Source: Treponema sp.
Lineage (GTDB): Bacteria; Spirochaetota; Spirochaetia; Treponematales; Treponemataceae
NCBI GenBank assembly: GCA_023231445.1
Contig: JALNVF010000148.1
Span: 1 to 7,236, forward strand
Length of the DNA stretch: 7,236 bases
Reading direction: 5' to 3'
Shown piece after piece: positions 1 through 6,461 of the stretch. Within the stretch, counting starts at the first letter, position 1, and each line of letters starts with the position of its first letter. The translations under genes were made by a program, and so were the position numbers. Below the pieces are notes generated by a model, which searched no databases, was not told where the DNA came from, and saw only the letters and a program-made list of their open reading frames with translations.

Positions 1-1836
1 GCAACTACCCCTAAAGGATGTGAAGTACGTATCCAGCTGAATGGTGGCGATTATCATGCATATGTAATTAATACATATACACTTACGCCAAACGTCCGTA
101 CATACTCCATGAATTTCAAAATGGAAGAAAGTTCCGATGTTTCTCCGAGACTTGCCTTTAATCTGGGAAATTTCCCGGACAGGGACAATGGAGAACTACC
201 TGTAAATGTCACTATAAGTAATGTTTCACTTATACTTAATAATGCTATCTCAGACACTGACAAGGGAAACGGAGGTGCTGATTATGTACGTGTTAATCAA
301 ATCGGATACCGCCCGGATGATATAAAAACAGCATTTGTAAAAGTGCAGAAAACAAATCAGACTTTCAGTGTTATTAACAATTCAGGTATTGAAGTATACA
401 AAGGTAAATTGTTAAAACCTGTCCGCGACGAAGCGGCAGCAGAATATACGGCTCAGGCTGATTTTACAGCCGTAAAATCAGCCGGTACATATACAATAAA
501 ATCAGGTGATTATGAAAGTTTCCCGTTTGCCATCGGAGAAGACGTATACACCCCGATTTTTAAGTCTGTATTGCACTATTTCACACTGTCCCGCTGCGGG
601 ACAGAAGTTTCTGATTCCATATTCAGTCATCCGGCATGCCACATTGGAAAAGCCCGTATTTTCGGTACAAACGACTACATGGAGGCCGACGGAGGATGGC
701 ACGATGCAGGAGATTACGGCCGCTACGTAGTACCCGCTGCGAAAGCAGTTACCGATCTCATTCTGGCAGATACAGCTATGAAAAACAAATATGCGGATGC
801 GGATATAGCAGAAGAAACAAAATGGGAGCTTGACTGGATGCTAAAAATGCAGAGGATAGACGGCGGTGTTTATCACAAAATAACCTGTAAAAAATTTCCA
901 CCATTTGAAATGCCTGAACTGGAAACGGAACAGCTTATTGTTTCGCCAGTATCCACGGCAGCCACTGCAGACTTTGCAGGAGCAATGGCACTTGCATCAG
1001 TATATTATCGTAAAAACAATCCGCAATTTGCGGATACAGTACTTAATGCTGCGGAAAATGCATGGGACTATCTGGAAAAAAACAACATGCAGTCTTTTTC
1101 AAATCCTTCAACAGTAGAAACCGGTGCTTATCCGGATAATTCGGATGCCGACGAACGATTTTTTGCAGCAACATCGTTGTGTAAGGCTACCGGTCTGAAA
1201 AAATATGCAGCAGCTGCCGCTGCTGCAAGGACTGTTCCAGCAGCCGGTTCATGGAACGAAGAATATGGCTGGACACAGATGGAAGCGTATGCAGATGAAA
1301 TAGTAATAGCAAATCCGGAACTTTTCTCCTCATCTCTCGTAAACACCGCAAAAAAAGCAGTTATGCGCCGCGCAGATGAACTTTTATCCACTGCAAAAAA
1401 ATCAGGTTTTTCACTCACGATAACAAAACCTGTATGGGGAAGTAACATGGAAATACTTAACAATGCACATCTCCTTGCAACTGCTTACAGTATGACAAAA
1501 AATAAAAATTTCCGGAAAGCAGCTTATGCACAGGTAAATTACATTCTTGGCTGTAATCCTGTTTCTGAATGCTATGTTACAGGTTACGGTTCTCACAGCC
1601 CTCAACATCCCCATCATCGTCCTTCCATTGCAAAGAACATACCAATGAAAGGAATGCTCGTCGGTGGTCCGGATGCACAGCTCGAAGATCCGTTTGCTCA
1701 GAATATTCTTGCAGACAAACCTCCACTACTTTGTTATGTTGACAATTATCAGAGCTATAGTACAAATGAAGTAACGATTTATTGGAATTCTTCTCTTGTA
1801 TATGCGCTTGCAAAATTGTACTATGCTGATAAGTAA
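1..1836 (+). CDS. GH9 endoglucanase (cellulase) with CBM4/9-like and Ig-like domains, 5'-truncated by window edge
   Basis: The reading frame is open from base 1 (612 codons visible), so the apparent ATG at 109 is internal. Codons 1-80 resemble the C-terminal half of a CBM4/9 carbohydrate-binding module (YSMNFKME, RLAFNLGN, VNVTISNVSLIL). A short linker follows, then an N-terminal Ig-like cellulase domain at about codons 94-178 (VRVNQIGYRPDD) and a GH9 (alpha/alpha)6 catalytic domain at about 181-608. Both GH9 signatures are intact: GGWHDAGDYGRY with D235 and D238 (base and nucleophile-water positions), GSHSPQHPHHRPS with H538/R540, and YVDNYQSYSTNEVTIYWNS with D581 and the acid E590. The family hydrolyses beta-1,4-glucan, mostly as inverting endoglucanases. 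The order CBM4-Ig-GH9 is a known cellulase layout. The signal peptide would be upstream. The protein ends right after the catalytic domain, with no dockerin, SLH or sorting domain. Exact substrate and endo/exo mode cannot be read from sequence. Confidence 0.95.
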   Translation, partial: ATTPKGCEVRIQLNGGDYHAYVINTYTLTPNVRTYSMNFKMEESSDVSPRLAFNLGNFPDRDNGELPVNVTISNVSLILNNAISDTDKGNGGADYVRVNQIGYRPDDIKTAFVKVQKTNQTFSVINNSGIEVYKGKLLKPVRDEAAAEYTAQADFTAVKSAGTYTIKSGDYESFPFAIGEDVYTPIFKSVLHYFTLSRCGTEVSDSIFSHPACHIGKARIFGTNDYMEADGGWHDAGDYGRYVVPAAKAVTDLILADTAMKNKYADADIAEETKWELDWMLKMQRIDGGVYHKITCKKFPPFEMPELETEQLIVSPVSTAATADFAGAMALASVYYRKNNPQFADTVLNAAENAWDYLEKNNMQSFSNPSTVETGAYPDNSDADERFFAATSLCKATGLKKYAAAAAAARTVPAAGSWNEEYGWTQMEAYADEIVIANPELFSSSLVNTAKKAVMRRADELLSTAKKSGFSLTITKPVWGSNMEILNNAHLLATAYSMTKNKNFRKAAYAQVNYILGCNPVSECYVTGYGSHSPQHPHHRPSIAKNIPMKGMLVGGPDAQLEDPFAQNILADKPPLLCYVDNYQSYSTNEVTIYWNSSLVYALAKLYYADK

Positions 1837-1897
1837 TTTTGCAAGATACTGTACGGGTACGAAAAATTTTATTTACCTCGTATAAAGGGAGTTCCTG

Positions 1898-2326
1898 ATG
1901 TCGACAATTATTATAATCTGTACAGCAGCATTAGTATGTATAATAGTATACACCACCTGGAAAAATCAGAAAAAATCCCAGGCAGAAACTCCCTCTCCTG
2001 ACAATGCAAAAGACACAGCTGAATTCAGCAAAGCATTCTTTGAACGAGCTCAAGCCGGAGAAAACGCACAACAGTTTCTCCAGCTTGCAAACCAGAGCGA
2101 CTGTGCTCTTATACAGGGAATGCTGCAGTCTGCAGAAATACCGTCATACACTGATTTCACCCATATTAATAAATTTTACGGACCTCTGACCGAAGCAACA
2201 TCATCCGGACTGAGTATCAAACTTCAGATTCTCGTTAATGATTATGACGATGCTCTGGCCGTTGTAAACGATTACATAAAAACAAAAGGAAGCAGTGCAG
2301 GCATCACAGTTTATTCAAAGCAGTAA
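1898..2326 (+). CDS. small membrane-anchored DUF2007-like protein
   Basis: This is a 142-residue protein. Residues 3-20 are strongly hydrophobic (TIIIICTAALVCIIVYTT) and followed by positive charges (WKNQKK), which suggests a single N-terminal membrane anchor with the rest cytoplasmic. Residues 21-45 are a polar, charged linker. Residues 58-128 resemble the DUF2007 'putative signal-transducing protein' fold: a start like FLQLANQSDCALIQGMLQSAEIPSY, then a variable loop, then ILVNDYDDALAVVNDYI. Small proteins with this alpha/beta domain are widespread, but their function is not established. The start is set by AGGGAG at 1886-1891, six bases before ATG. It lies 61 bp after the GH9 stop with no clear terminator between, so co-transcription is likely. 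No function should be inferred from the neighbour alone. Confidence 0.75.
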   Translation: MSTIIIICTAALVCIIVYTTWKNQKKSQAETPSPDNAKDTAEFSKAFFERAQAGENAQQFLQLANQSDCALIQGMLQSAEIPSYTDFTHINKFYGPLTEATSSGLSIKLQILVNDYDDALAVVNDYIKTKGSSAGITVYSKQ

Positions 2327-2341
2327 TAAATTCTCTTAAAT

Positions 2342-5300
2342 TCATGATACGTAAAAAGTTTCCATATCACCTTTACCTTTTACGTCCGATATAACAGGTG
2401 TATCATATTCGATAATTTCCTTTGTTAATTCCCATGTTTTTTTAGTAACGTGAATATGCTCAGGTATTCCACTGCTTTCCATTCTGCTTGCAACATTCAC
2501 CGTATCACCCCAGACGTCATAAATAAATTTAGTTTTCCCAATAACTCCTGCCACAACTTCTCCGCTGTTTATCCCTATACGCATACTGAATTTAACTTTA
2601 CTTTCTTTATTAAACTCATACAGATCAGACAACATTCCTTCTGCAAACTGAACAAGACGTACCGCATTGTCCTTCGTATGATCGGAAAGACCGCATGCTG
2701 CCATATACGCATCACCAATTGTCTTTATTTTTTCTATTCCACCGTTTTGAGCACGCTCGTCAAATCTCGAAAATAAATCATTAAGCGCATTAACGATTGT
2801 AAATGCATCAAGGCCGCTTGTTATTCTGGTAAAACTTACAATATCGGCAAAAAGAACCGAAACACTCTCATATTTATCTGCAATTATGGCATTTCTGTTC
2901 TTTGTAAGCCGTTCCGCTACAGCCTGCGGAAGAATATTAAGCAAAAGACGTTCTGAATTATTTTTTTCTTTCTGAAGATCTTCTGTTTTTATCTCTACCA
3001 TCTGTTCCAGTTGTTCCTGATATCTTTTAAGTCTGTTGAACCTCATCCATATTCCGCCCCCCAGAGCACTTACTGCAGCTAATATAATAATTACCCAGAA
3101 AACAGGACTCTGCCAGTAATACGGCTTTTGAATTATAGACAGTGCTGCCGAAGGATTGCTTTCTATTTCGTCGCTGCTTTGCGCCTTTACGATAAATGTA
3201 TATTTGCCGGGTTTTAAATTCGTAAATGACACCATTCGGTTAGTCGACCAGTCAGAATAATGGTTATCAAATCCATTGAGCATATAACTGAACTGCATCA
3301 TTTCTGTCGAAATAAAACTCAGCCCCGTATATTTTATATTCAACCTTTTATTACCTGGAGGAAGAATTATTGTCTGTCCCTGTACAGGAATTGACTTTGC
3401 ATCTGTTGTAACGGTTTGAAGTTCAATGCTCGGCACTGTCATATTTGTTCTTACTTTTACCGGATCATATACAGCAAAACCGTCTATCAAAGTGAACCAG
3501 AGTTTTCCGAATGAATCCTTCATCGATAATGACGTAGATGTAACACCTCCGGACCGAAGTCCGTCAGGTCTGCTGAAAAACTTCGTATAGATTTTTGAAG
3601 ATTTGCCGTCAGCAACATTTTCAAGCGAAGTATACTTTACAGAAGAGATACCGCGGTTGCTTGTCATCCAGACAGTTCCGGTAAAATCCACAAGCATCTG
3701 AAAAACACTATTCGTTCCGAGACCGTTTGCATAATTAAAAGTAAAAAAAGCACCTGCCTTATATCGTGATAAGCCGGTTCCCGTACAAATCCACAGCTCG
3801 TCATCACCTACAGATTCAATTTTAAATATGATATTACCTGCCAGTCCGTTTTCCGTCGTATAAACGTTCTGAATTTTTTTACCAGATAAAACAAATATAC
3901 CACCACCGTCAGTTCCACACCATACACGACCGTCCTTTCCCTCGTAAATACACATAATATATTCATTAGGAAGTCCGTCTTCTCTCGTCAGACGTGTAAT
4001 AATTCCTGTCTTTCTGTCTATGATATTAAGACCGTTTGTTGTACCGACATATAAATCGCCGTTCTGAGCTTCTATGGCAGCACGTACACGATTACCAGTC
4101 AATCCGTTTTTCTGCGTCCATGATTTTATTTTACCCTCAGGAGAAATTATCAATTGCCCGTATTTTGCATACGTACTTACCAGAAGATCTCCCTCTTTTG
4201 TAAACCCAACATCCCGTATTCGAACATCTGCACAGTAGCGCGTTATATCATTCTGTACAGGAACGAATTTCTTATAACAATACAAACCATTATCGGCACC
4301 AAGCCAAACAACACCCGTTTTAGAGTCCTCCGCTATAGCATTTACGGCTGCCGGCAGAGAAACTGTTTTAAACCGGCCGATACTCATTTTTTCAATACCG
4401 CCGCGGTCAGTAGCAAACCACATGTTACCCTCGCGGTCTTCCAGAATACGATTAATATTATTATCACTAAGTCCTTCTTTCTGAGTATAATAACTCATTT
4501 TTCCGTCATGATAGATATTAATACCCGTATCTGTTCCGAACCAGATAATTTTATTTCTATCCTGATAAATTGAATTAACGCTCGTCCCTAACTGTTTCCC
4601 GTGTCCAAGATTAAACAGTTTCTGTTCTCCATCGTCAATACGGACTGCATAGCACGGCGTTATTCCATACCAGAACGCACCCGAACTATCCTGTGTTATT
4701 TCCGTTACAACAGGATTTGCAATGGCAGTTATCCCGTCATAACGGATAAACTTTCCTTCCGTATAATAGTAAATACCATTTTCCTTCGATGTAGCCAGCC
4801 ACATTCTGCCTGCTGTATCACAATATAGTTTTTTTACTATAGCCTGCGTTTCCTCGTACTTTTCCAGTCCCACGGGTTTTTCAATAACATCATCTTTCGT
4901 AATATAGGCAATTCCACCTGCTGTTCCGATCCAGATATTACCGTTCTGATCTTCGGCGATCGCACGTATGGAATTATTCGGAATTCCTTCTTTTATTGTA
5001 AACATGTTTACAGAACCGTCACTATTCAACCGGGAAGCACCTTCATCATTCGAACCAACCCATATATTTCCTTTACTGTCTTCAAAAAGAGTCCGCGCGG
5101 ACACAAATTTATATTTAGGATTTGTCGTTTGGTTCAAGATATTGAATTCCACACCGTCGAACTGTACCAGACCGTCGTACGTTCCTATATAGAGATATCC
5201 CTTTTTATCCTGAATAATATCCGTAATTGTATTACCGGGAAGACCATCGCCTGCGTTCCAAATACGACTTACATAATCCGTAAAAAACTCATCATGGTTT

Positions 5301-5401
5301 GTTATATCCAGTTCTTCTGTTATGGCAGGAATTACAGCCAGAAATGTAAAGATTCCTACTGACATAATCAAAGTAATTTTTTTACTGAGTGCATAAAACA
5401 T
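2342..5401 (-). CDS. receptor-type class III adenylate cyclase with two-component-regulator propellers and Y_Y_Y domain
   Basis: This 1019-residue protein probably makes cAMP from ATP in response to an extracytoplasmic ligand. Residues 8-28 are a signal/anchor segment. About 14 propeller blades (two-component regulator type, 'GxxWxGTxxGL') run from 45 to 650, with clear cores near 62, 110, 152, 198, 284, 323, 362, 447, 491, 533, 573 and 631 and weaker ones near 241 and 402. A Y_Y_Y domain covers about 688-757, a transmembrane helix 766-786, and a helical linker 787-835 ending in LLLNILPQAVAERL. The cyclase domain is 845-1019. Metal aspartates D853 (FADIVSFT) and D897 (KTIGDAYM), adenine-selecting K893 and D962 (YDVWGDTVNVASRM), N969, R973 and K1008/K1010 are all present, so it should work as a homodimer and prefer ATP. 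There is no histidine kinase, receiver or DNA-binding domain. The start at 5401 has only a weak GAGA at 5411-5414, but it keeps the signal segment. The ligand is unknown; a glycan is an inference from HTCS receptors. Confidence 0.93.
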   Translation of the reverse strand: MFYALSKKITLIMSVGIFTFLAVIPAITEELDITNHDEFFTDYVSRIWNAGDGLPGNTITDIIQDKKGYLYIGTYDGLVQFDGVEFNILNQTTNPKYKFVSARTLFEDSKGNIWVGSNDEGASRLNSDGSVNMFTIKEGIPNNSIRAIAEDQNGNIWIGTAGGIAYITKDDVIEKPVGLEKYEETQAIVKKLYCDTAGRMWLATSKENGIYYYTEGKFIRYDGITAIANPVVTEITQDSSGAFWYGITPCYAVRIDDGEQKLFNLGHGKQLGTSVNSIYQDRNKIIWFGTDTGINIYHDGKMSYYTQKEGLSDNNINRILEDREGNMWFATDRGGIEKMSIGRFKTVSLPAAVNAIAEDSKTGVVWLGADNGLYCYKKFVPVQNDITRYCADVRIRDVGFTKEGDLLVSTYAKYGQLIISPEGKIKSWTQKNGLTGNRVRAAIEAQNGDLYVGTTNGLNIIDRKTGIITRLTREDGLPNEYIMCIYEGKDGRVWCGTDGGGIFVLSGKKIQNVYTTENGLAGNIIFKIESVGDDELWICTGTGLSRYKAGAFFTFNYANGLGTNSVFQMLVDFTGTVWMTSNRGISSVKYTSLENVADGKSSKIYTKFFSRPDGLRSGGVTSTSLSMKDSFGKLWFTLIDGFAVYDPVKVRTNMTVPSIELQTVTTDAKSIPVQGQTIILPPGNKRLNIKYTGLSFISTEMMQFSYMLNGFDNHYSDWSTNRMVSFTNLKPGKYTFIVKAQSSDEIESNPSAALSIIQKPYYWQSPVFWVIIILAAVSALGGGIWMRFNRLKRYQEQLEQMVEIKTEDLQKEKNNSERLLLNILPQAVAERLTKNRNAIIADKYESVSVLFADIVSFTRITSGLDAFTIVNALNDLFSRFDERAQNGGIEKIKTIGDAYMAACGLSDHTKDNAVRLVQFAEGMLSDLYEFNKESKVKFSMRIGINSGEVVAGVIGKTKFIYDVWGDTVNVASRMESSGIPEHIHVTKKTWELTKEIIEYDTPVISDVKGKGDMETFYVS

Positions 5402-5464
5402 ATTCTTTTATCTCGGCGTTTTAAGGGTATAAACAACATGATTATTTACTGTTGCCTAAAAATA

Positions 5465-5493
5465 AGTATAATCTCTAAGAACAAAAAAGTCAT
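5465..5493 (-). promoter_or_regulatory. putative sigma-70-type promoter of the receptor cyclase
   Basis: Reading the minus strand, a -35-like ATGACT (5488-5493) and a -10-like TATACT (5465-5470) are separated by exactly 17 bases. A T-rich, then TATATAA-type stretch precedes the -35, like an UP element. Transcription would start near 5458, leaving a leader of roughly 57 bases before the ATG at 5401. The element lies downstream of the terminator at 5518-5560, so the cyclase gene would be transcribed separately from the chaperone gene. This is based on pattern only. Confidence 0.5.
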
Positions 5494-5517
5494 AGCTTTA
5501 TATAAAAAAACATTCTC

Positions 5518-5560
5518 AAAAATAAAATCAGCCGGTGTACCATAGCCATACACCGGCTGA
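5518..5560 (-). terminator. intrinsic terminator after the Hsp20 gene
   Basis: A perfect 12-bp stem (TCAGCCGGTGTA at 5528-5539 with TACACCGGCTGA at 5549-5560) encloses a 9-base loop. On the minus strand it is followed directly by TTTTATTTTT (5518-5527). A GC-rich stem plus T-tract is the standard rho-independent signal. It lies 111 bases beyond the chaperone stop and upstream of the cyclase promoter, so it ends the chaperone transcript. On the plus strand no T-tract follows. Confidence 0.85.
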
Positions 5561-5570
5561 ATCCGTTTGC

Positions 5571-5661
5571 AAAATACTGTCTATTCATTCTTACGACGTA
5601 TAAACAGTATTTTTGGTGCAACAGGATGATAGTTAATAACTATCATCCTGTTTATACTGTT
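5571..5661. repeat. cluster of overlapping inverted repeats in the Hsp20 3' region
   Basis: Four inverted repeats share the same bases. AAAATACTGT (5571-5580) pairs with ACAGTATTTT (5604-5613). AACAGTAT (5603-5610) pairs with ATACTGTT (5654-5661). GTATAAACAG (5598-5607) pairs with CTGTTTATAC (5648-5657). A 15-bp perfect palindrome occupies 5620-5652. The first three cannot form together. None is followed by a convincing T-tract in the minus direction, so they are not simple terminators. Their role is unknown; mRNA 3'-end protection, a protein-binding site or a small mobile repeat are possible. Confidence 0.7.
5620..5652. repeat. 15-bp perfect palindrome with 3-base centre
   Basis: Left arm AACAGGATGATAGTT (5620-5634) is the exact reverse complement of the right arm AACTATCATCCTGTT (5638-5652), around AAT. 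In RNA it would form a very stable hairpin 19 bases after the Hsp20 stop codon. The minus-strand bases that follow (TGCACCAAAAATAC) are not a T-tract, which argues against an ordinary intrinsic terminator. It could stabilise the chaperone mRNA 3' end or bind a dimeric protein; neither is shown. Confidence 0.75.
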
Positions 5662-5671
5662 CGCCGCAATA

Positions 5672-6106
5672 TCAGGCAGCAGCGATTGCGATTCTTTTAG
5701 GAGCCGTAACAGCTTTGCGCGGAATATTCACCGTAAGGACACCGTTCTTAAATGTCGCTGCTACATTCTCGCCGTTTGTATCATCCGGCAGCGTAAATCT
5801 GCGACTGAACTCACTTACGCGGCGTTCACGGATAAGCCATTTCGATTCATCCTTCTTTTCATTTTTATCAGATTTTTCCTCTTTGTTCTCTTCATGATGA
5901 GAAGAAATAGTCAGAACATTATGATCAAGCTCAACATTCACATCTTTCTCCGTCATTCCAGGAAGATCCATCTGCATGACATATGCGTCTCTTTCCTCTT
6001 TTACATCTACCTTCGGCATACCGAAAGAATGTTCAAAGTGAAAATCTGGCATTACATCGCTCAATGCATTGTCAAAAAAATTGTTGAAAAGTGATAATTC
6101 GTTCAT
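5672..6106 (-). CDS. small heat-shock protein, Hsp20/alpha-crystallin family
   Basis: This is a 144-residue ATP-independent holdase chaperone that would bind unfolding proteins in the cytoplasm and pass them to ATP-dependent chaperones. The alpha-crystallin domain spans about 31-131: PKVDVKEERDAYVMQMDLPG, then DVNVELDHNVLTISS, FSRRFTLPDDT and the family hallmark A117-TFKNGVLTV. The C-terminal tail carries the I-x-I oligomerisation motif (I139-A-I141). Length is typical for the family. Residues 70-90 form a Lys/Glu-rich loop longer than in many homologues. The frame is open to 6226, but the start at 6106 is chosen because GGAGG lies six bases upstream and the N-terminus (MNELSLFNNFFD) then matches family form; the extra 40 residues would be unrelated to the fold. 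It is monocistronic, bounded by terminators on both sides, with a palindrome over its presumed promoter. Confidence 0.95.
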   Translation of the reverse strand: MNELSLFNNFFDNALSDVMPDFHFEHSFGMPKVDVKEERDAYVMQMDLPGMTEKDVNVELDHNVLTISSHHEENKEEKSDKNEKKDESKWLIRERRVSEFSRRFTLPDDTNGENVAATFKNGVLTVNIPRKAVTAPKRIAIAAA

Positions 6107-6112
6107 ATAAAG

Positions 6113-6117
6113 CCTCC
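6113..6117 (-). promoter_or_regulatory. Shine-Dalgarno that fixes the Hsp20 start
   Basis: On the minus strand GGAGG is followed by six bases (CTTTAT) and the ATG at 6106. This near-ideal site decides between the short (144-residue) and the long (184-residue) reading of the frame; no comparable site precedes the upstream ATG at 6226. Confidence 0.9.
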
Positions 6118-6134
6118 AATTATGGTTTGTGTTT

Positions 6135-6162
6135 TTAATGTAAACCTTACGGCTTACATTAA
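6135..6162 (-). promoter_or_regulatory. palindrome over the presumed Hsp20 promoter/start region
   Basis: TTAATGTAAACC (6135-6146) and GGCTTACATTAA (6151-6162) are inverted copies with one mismatch around TTAC. On the minus strand a TATATT that could serve as -10 (6161-6166) overlaps the upstream edge, so the palindrome would cover the transcription start, 18-45 bases before the Shine-Dalgarno. That is a usual place for a repressor operator. It does not match the CIRCE element (TTAGCACTC/GAGTGCTAA). No good -35 at the right distance was found, so the promoter itself is uncertain. If the start site is further upstream, the same bases would form a 5' leader hairpin. Confidence 0.5.
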
Positions 6163-6166
6163 TATA

Positions 6167-6395
6167 ATTAGCAATTATCATGCCAAGATCAATATAACAA
6201 CAGAATTTCATCAATAAAAAACTCATTTACGTTCAAAAAGAACTTTTCTGCCGGGAACAACAGAAATTTCCTTAAACAAAAAAGAGGAAAAGTACAAAAT
6301 GAATCACATGGGTCATTTATACACATGTAGATTGTGTCATTATTACCCAATAGCAACTTATCAGACAAAAAAAATGGTTCTCTTCCACAATAGAA
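6167..6395. other. intergenic stretch with no recognisable gene
   Basis: This is the remainder of the 355-base gap between the Hsp20 start and the hydrogenase stop. Open frames crossing it have no Shine-Dalgarno and give low-complexity Phe/Leu/Cys-rich translations, so they look non-coding. Short 6-7 bp inverted repeats (for example ACTTTTC at 6242-6248 with GAAAAGT at 6287-6293) are within what AT-rich DNA produces by chance. Upstream Hsp20 promoter elements may lie in 6167-6205; nothing else is supported. Confidence 0.6.
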
Positions 6396-6434
6396 AATAA
6401 AAACCCGGGACATCACGTGTCCCGGGTTTTTATT
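6396..6434 (-). terminator. intrinsic terminator after the [FeFe] hydrogenase gene, symmetric
   Basis: A perfect 17-bp inverted repeat (6396-6412 with 6418-6434) has the core ACCCGGGACA / TGTCCCGGGT and a 5-base loop TCACG. A-runs before and T-runs after the GC core give a U-tract on either strand (minus: GGGTTTTTATTTTC). It lies 27 bases after the hydrogenase stop and would end that transcript. Because of its symmetry it would also stop transcription coming from the left. Confidence 0.92.
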
Positions 6435-6461
6435 CATCCGGCAAAATCCGTCTGAAAAACC

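Noticed and set aside
1858..1882. TACGA / TCGTA hairpin between the GH9 and DUF2007-like genes as a terminator
   Set aside because: It has only five base pairs around a 15-base loop and no following T-tract.
2349..2385. Inverted repeat ACGTAAAA / TTTTACGT as a terminator for the plus-strand genes
   Set aside because: It is AT-rich, has a 21-base loop, lies within the 3' end of the cyclase coding sequence and has no T-tract after it on the plus strand.
4154..4828. Plus-strand open frames of 75-139 codons opposite the cyclase gene
   Set aside because: They are antisense shadows of the propeller repeats, with no ribosome binding sites or recognisable domains.
5365..5401. Internal start at Met13 of the cyclase (5363-5365) instead of 5401
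   Set aside because: It would remove the positively charged start of the signal/anchor segment. The ribosome binding site at 5411-5414 is weak but acceptable for the first ATG.
6107..6226. 40-codon N-terminal extension of the Hsp20 frame to an ATG at 6226
   Set aside because: The extension has no Shine-Dalgarno, crosses the palindrome and promoter-like bases, and is unlike Hsp20 N-termini, whereas GGAGG fits the start at 6106.
6189..6437. 82-codon open frame on the minus strand between Hsp20 and hydrogenase
   Set aside because: It begins inside the hydrogenase terminator hairpin, lacks a ribosome binding site and encodes a Phe/Leu/Cys-rich sequence typical of translated AT-rich non-coding DNA.
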